From the NCBI GenBank assembly GCA_019163175.1, contig JAFLKN010000013.1, positions 1 through 64,000 on the forward strand: a stretch of 64,000 bases of DNA. Reading direction: 5' to 3'. Positions 63,389 to 64,000 of this stretch are shown in pieces (the stretch's first letter is position 1; the number at the start of each line of letters is the position of its first letter). The notes under the pieces are model-generated. The model was not told the origin of the DNA. It saw only the letters and a program-made list of their open reading frames with translations, and did no database searches. The stretch is from Prolixibacteraceae bacterium (GTDB taxonomy: Bacteria; Bacteroidota; Bacteroidia; Bacteroidales; Prolixibacteraceae). The position numbers were made by a program, and so were the translations under genes.

Positions 63389-63787
63389 TTGAAATATTTA
63401 TTGGTCATATCTTCGAGTCTCATTAATATCAGTAAAGTGAGATTATTTTTAGAGGAGATTTTTGTCGAATCTTGTCTAAATCAATCTTATTTTAATCGTA
63501 TTTTTTTGGGTCTTAGCGAGGCATTGACTAATTCCATTGTTCATGGAAATAGACAGTGCAGTACAAAAAATGTCAGCATAGAGGTTTTTCTTTTGCAGAA
63601 TGAATTAGTGATTGAAATTACAGATGAAGGTGAGGGTTTTTCACTTGACAGCTTGCCTGATCCTACTTGTTTAGAAAATATTAAAAATGAAAATGGTCGT
63701 GGAATTTTTCTTATCCGCCATTATGCTGATGATTTAAGTTTTCTGGAAGGTGGAAGAAGAGTAAGAATGAAATACAAGTTGAATTAA
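63389..63787 (+). CDS. RsbW-like ATP-binding protein (anti-sigma/serine kinase type)
   Basis: 132-aa GHKL ATPase-like protein. N-box GLSEALTNSIVHGN, G1 box EITDEGEGF and G2 box NGRGIFLIRHYADDL are present, matching HATPase_c_2 (anti-sigma-factor kinases). It may phosphorylate or sequester a partner; no anti-anti-sigma gene is visible. Only a TTG at 63389 is available as a start (no ATG before the N-box). It sits between DUF4175 and ybeY, a conserved order in Bacteroidota, and its stop overlaps the ybeY ATG by one base (TAATG). Confidence 0.88.
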   Translation: MKYLLVISSSLINISKVRLFLEEIFVESCLNQSYFNRIFLGLSEALTNSIVHGNRQCSTKNVSIEVFLLQNELVIEITDEGEGFSLDSLPDPTCLENIKNENGRGIFLIRHYADDLSFLEGGRRVRMKYKLN

Positions 63788-64000
63788 TGAGTATACAATA
63801 CTTTGTTGAGAGTATTCCGTTTCCAAAATTTAAGAAGAGGAGTACTTCAAACTGGATTAAATCGGTAATAATTTTAGAAGGAAAGACTCCTGGAGATATT
63901 TCATTTGTTTTTTGTTCTGACGAATATTTGTTGGAAGTTAATAGAAAGTACTTGCAACATGATTATTTTACCGATATAATCACTTTCGATTATGTTGAGG
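63787..64000 (+). CDS. ybeY: Endoribonuclease YbeY, 5' part
   Basis: The first 71 codons of rRNA maturation factor YbeY. Translation begins MSIQYFVESIPFPKFKKR and reaches LEVNRKYLQHDYFTDIITFD, the conserved LN-YLxHDxxTDIITFD motif upstream of the zinc site. The zinc-binding HGxLHLxGYDH segment is beyond the window. ATG overlaps the preceding stop (TAATG). Continues past 64000. Confidence 0.93.
   Translation, partial: MSIQYFVESIPFPKFKKRSTSNWIKSVIILEGKTPGDISFVFCSDEYLLEVNRKYLQHDYFTDIITFDYVE

Noticed and set aside
1-64000. CRISPR arrays, rRNA, prophage or integrative element
   Set aside because: No regularly spaced identical repeats, no rRNA-like sequence, and no capsid, tail, relaxase or integrase genes were seen.

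Overview
This 64 kb window is a chromosomal segment of a free-living, AT-rich Bacteroidota, probably near Bacteroidales/Marinilabiliales. That placement is inferred from gene content: a SusC/SusD pair with SusE/F-like lipoproteins, two proteins with type IX secretion (T9SS) C-terminal sorting domains, many Bacteroidota-specific lipoprotein families (DUF4292, DUF4175), and promoters matching the Bacteroidota consensus (TTTG, about 19-21 nt, TAnnTTTG). I see no tRNA, rRNA, CRISPR array, integrase or intact insertion sequence.

Layout. 1-2.9 kb (minus strand): frr, pyrH, an acyl-carrier-like protein that lacks the phosphopantetheine serine, and a GNAT acetyltransferase. 3.0-7.2 kb (plus): three tandem exported cyclophilin-type isomerases, the third fused to a degenerate trypsin-like domain, then pheS. 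7.2-11.2 kb: a DUF2007/universal-stress fusion and a large secreted CotH-kinase protein. 11.2-32.3 kb: an alpha-glucan (starch/maltose) utilisation region. A minus-strand unit encodes an MFS transporter, beta-phosphoglucomutase, a GH65 maltose-phosphorylase-like enzyme and two GH13 amylases. A LacI-type regulator and a CPBP protease lie in the middle. A plus-strand unit encodes SusC, SusD, two SusE/F-like glucan-binding lipoproteins and a T9SS-secreted GH13 amylase. Near-identical 14-bp LacI-type palindromes lie upstream of both halves, together with a second shared repeated motif (GGAATTAAC), so the two halves look like one regulon. The model: glucan is cut and captured at the surface, passed through the SusC pore, trimmed to maltose in the periplasm, imported, phosphorolysed by GH65, and the beta-glucose-1-phosphate converted to glucose-6-phosphate.

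32.4-43.6 kb is a mixed region: an unknown exported coiled-coil protein, a YtcJ-like amidohydrolase, an aldehyde dehydrogenase, an unknown lipoprotein, an exported GyrI-like protein with DUF3795 and WYL-regulator neighbours, pirin, YceI, an AraC regulator, OsmC and a Crp/Fnr regulator. 43.7-47.3 kb (minus) is a compact two-gene restriction-modification-like cassette: a fused nuclease/N6-adenine methylase followed without a gap by a second protein with a possible PD-(D/E)XK signature. 47.4-59.6 kb (mostly minus) is core: dut-TPR-DUF4292-EnvC-like peptidase, hemW, rpiB-LutB-like-Rrf2, a flippase, glutaminyl cyclase (plus), ruvB and a stand-alone response regulator. 60.1-64 kb (plus): DUF4175 membrane/coiled-coil protein, an RsbW-like ATPase and the 5' part of ybeY, which runs off the window.

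Most function calls rest on recognising families by eye. No database search was run. The strongest candidates for new biology are the two-gene defence-like cassette, the shared operators and repeats of the glucan regulon, the pseudoprotease-cyclophilin fusion, and the serine-less ACP-like protein.
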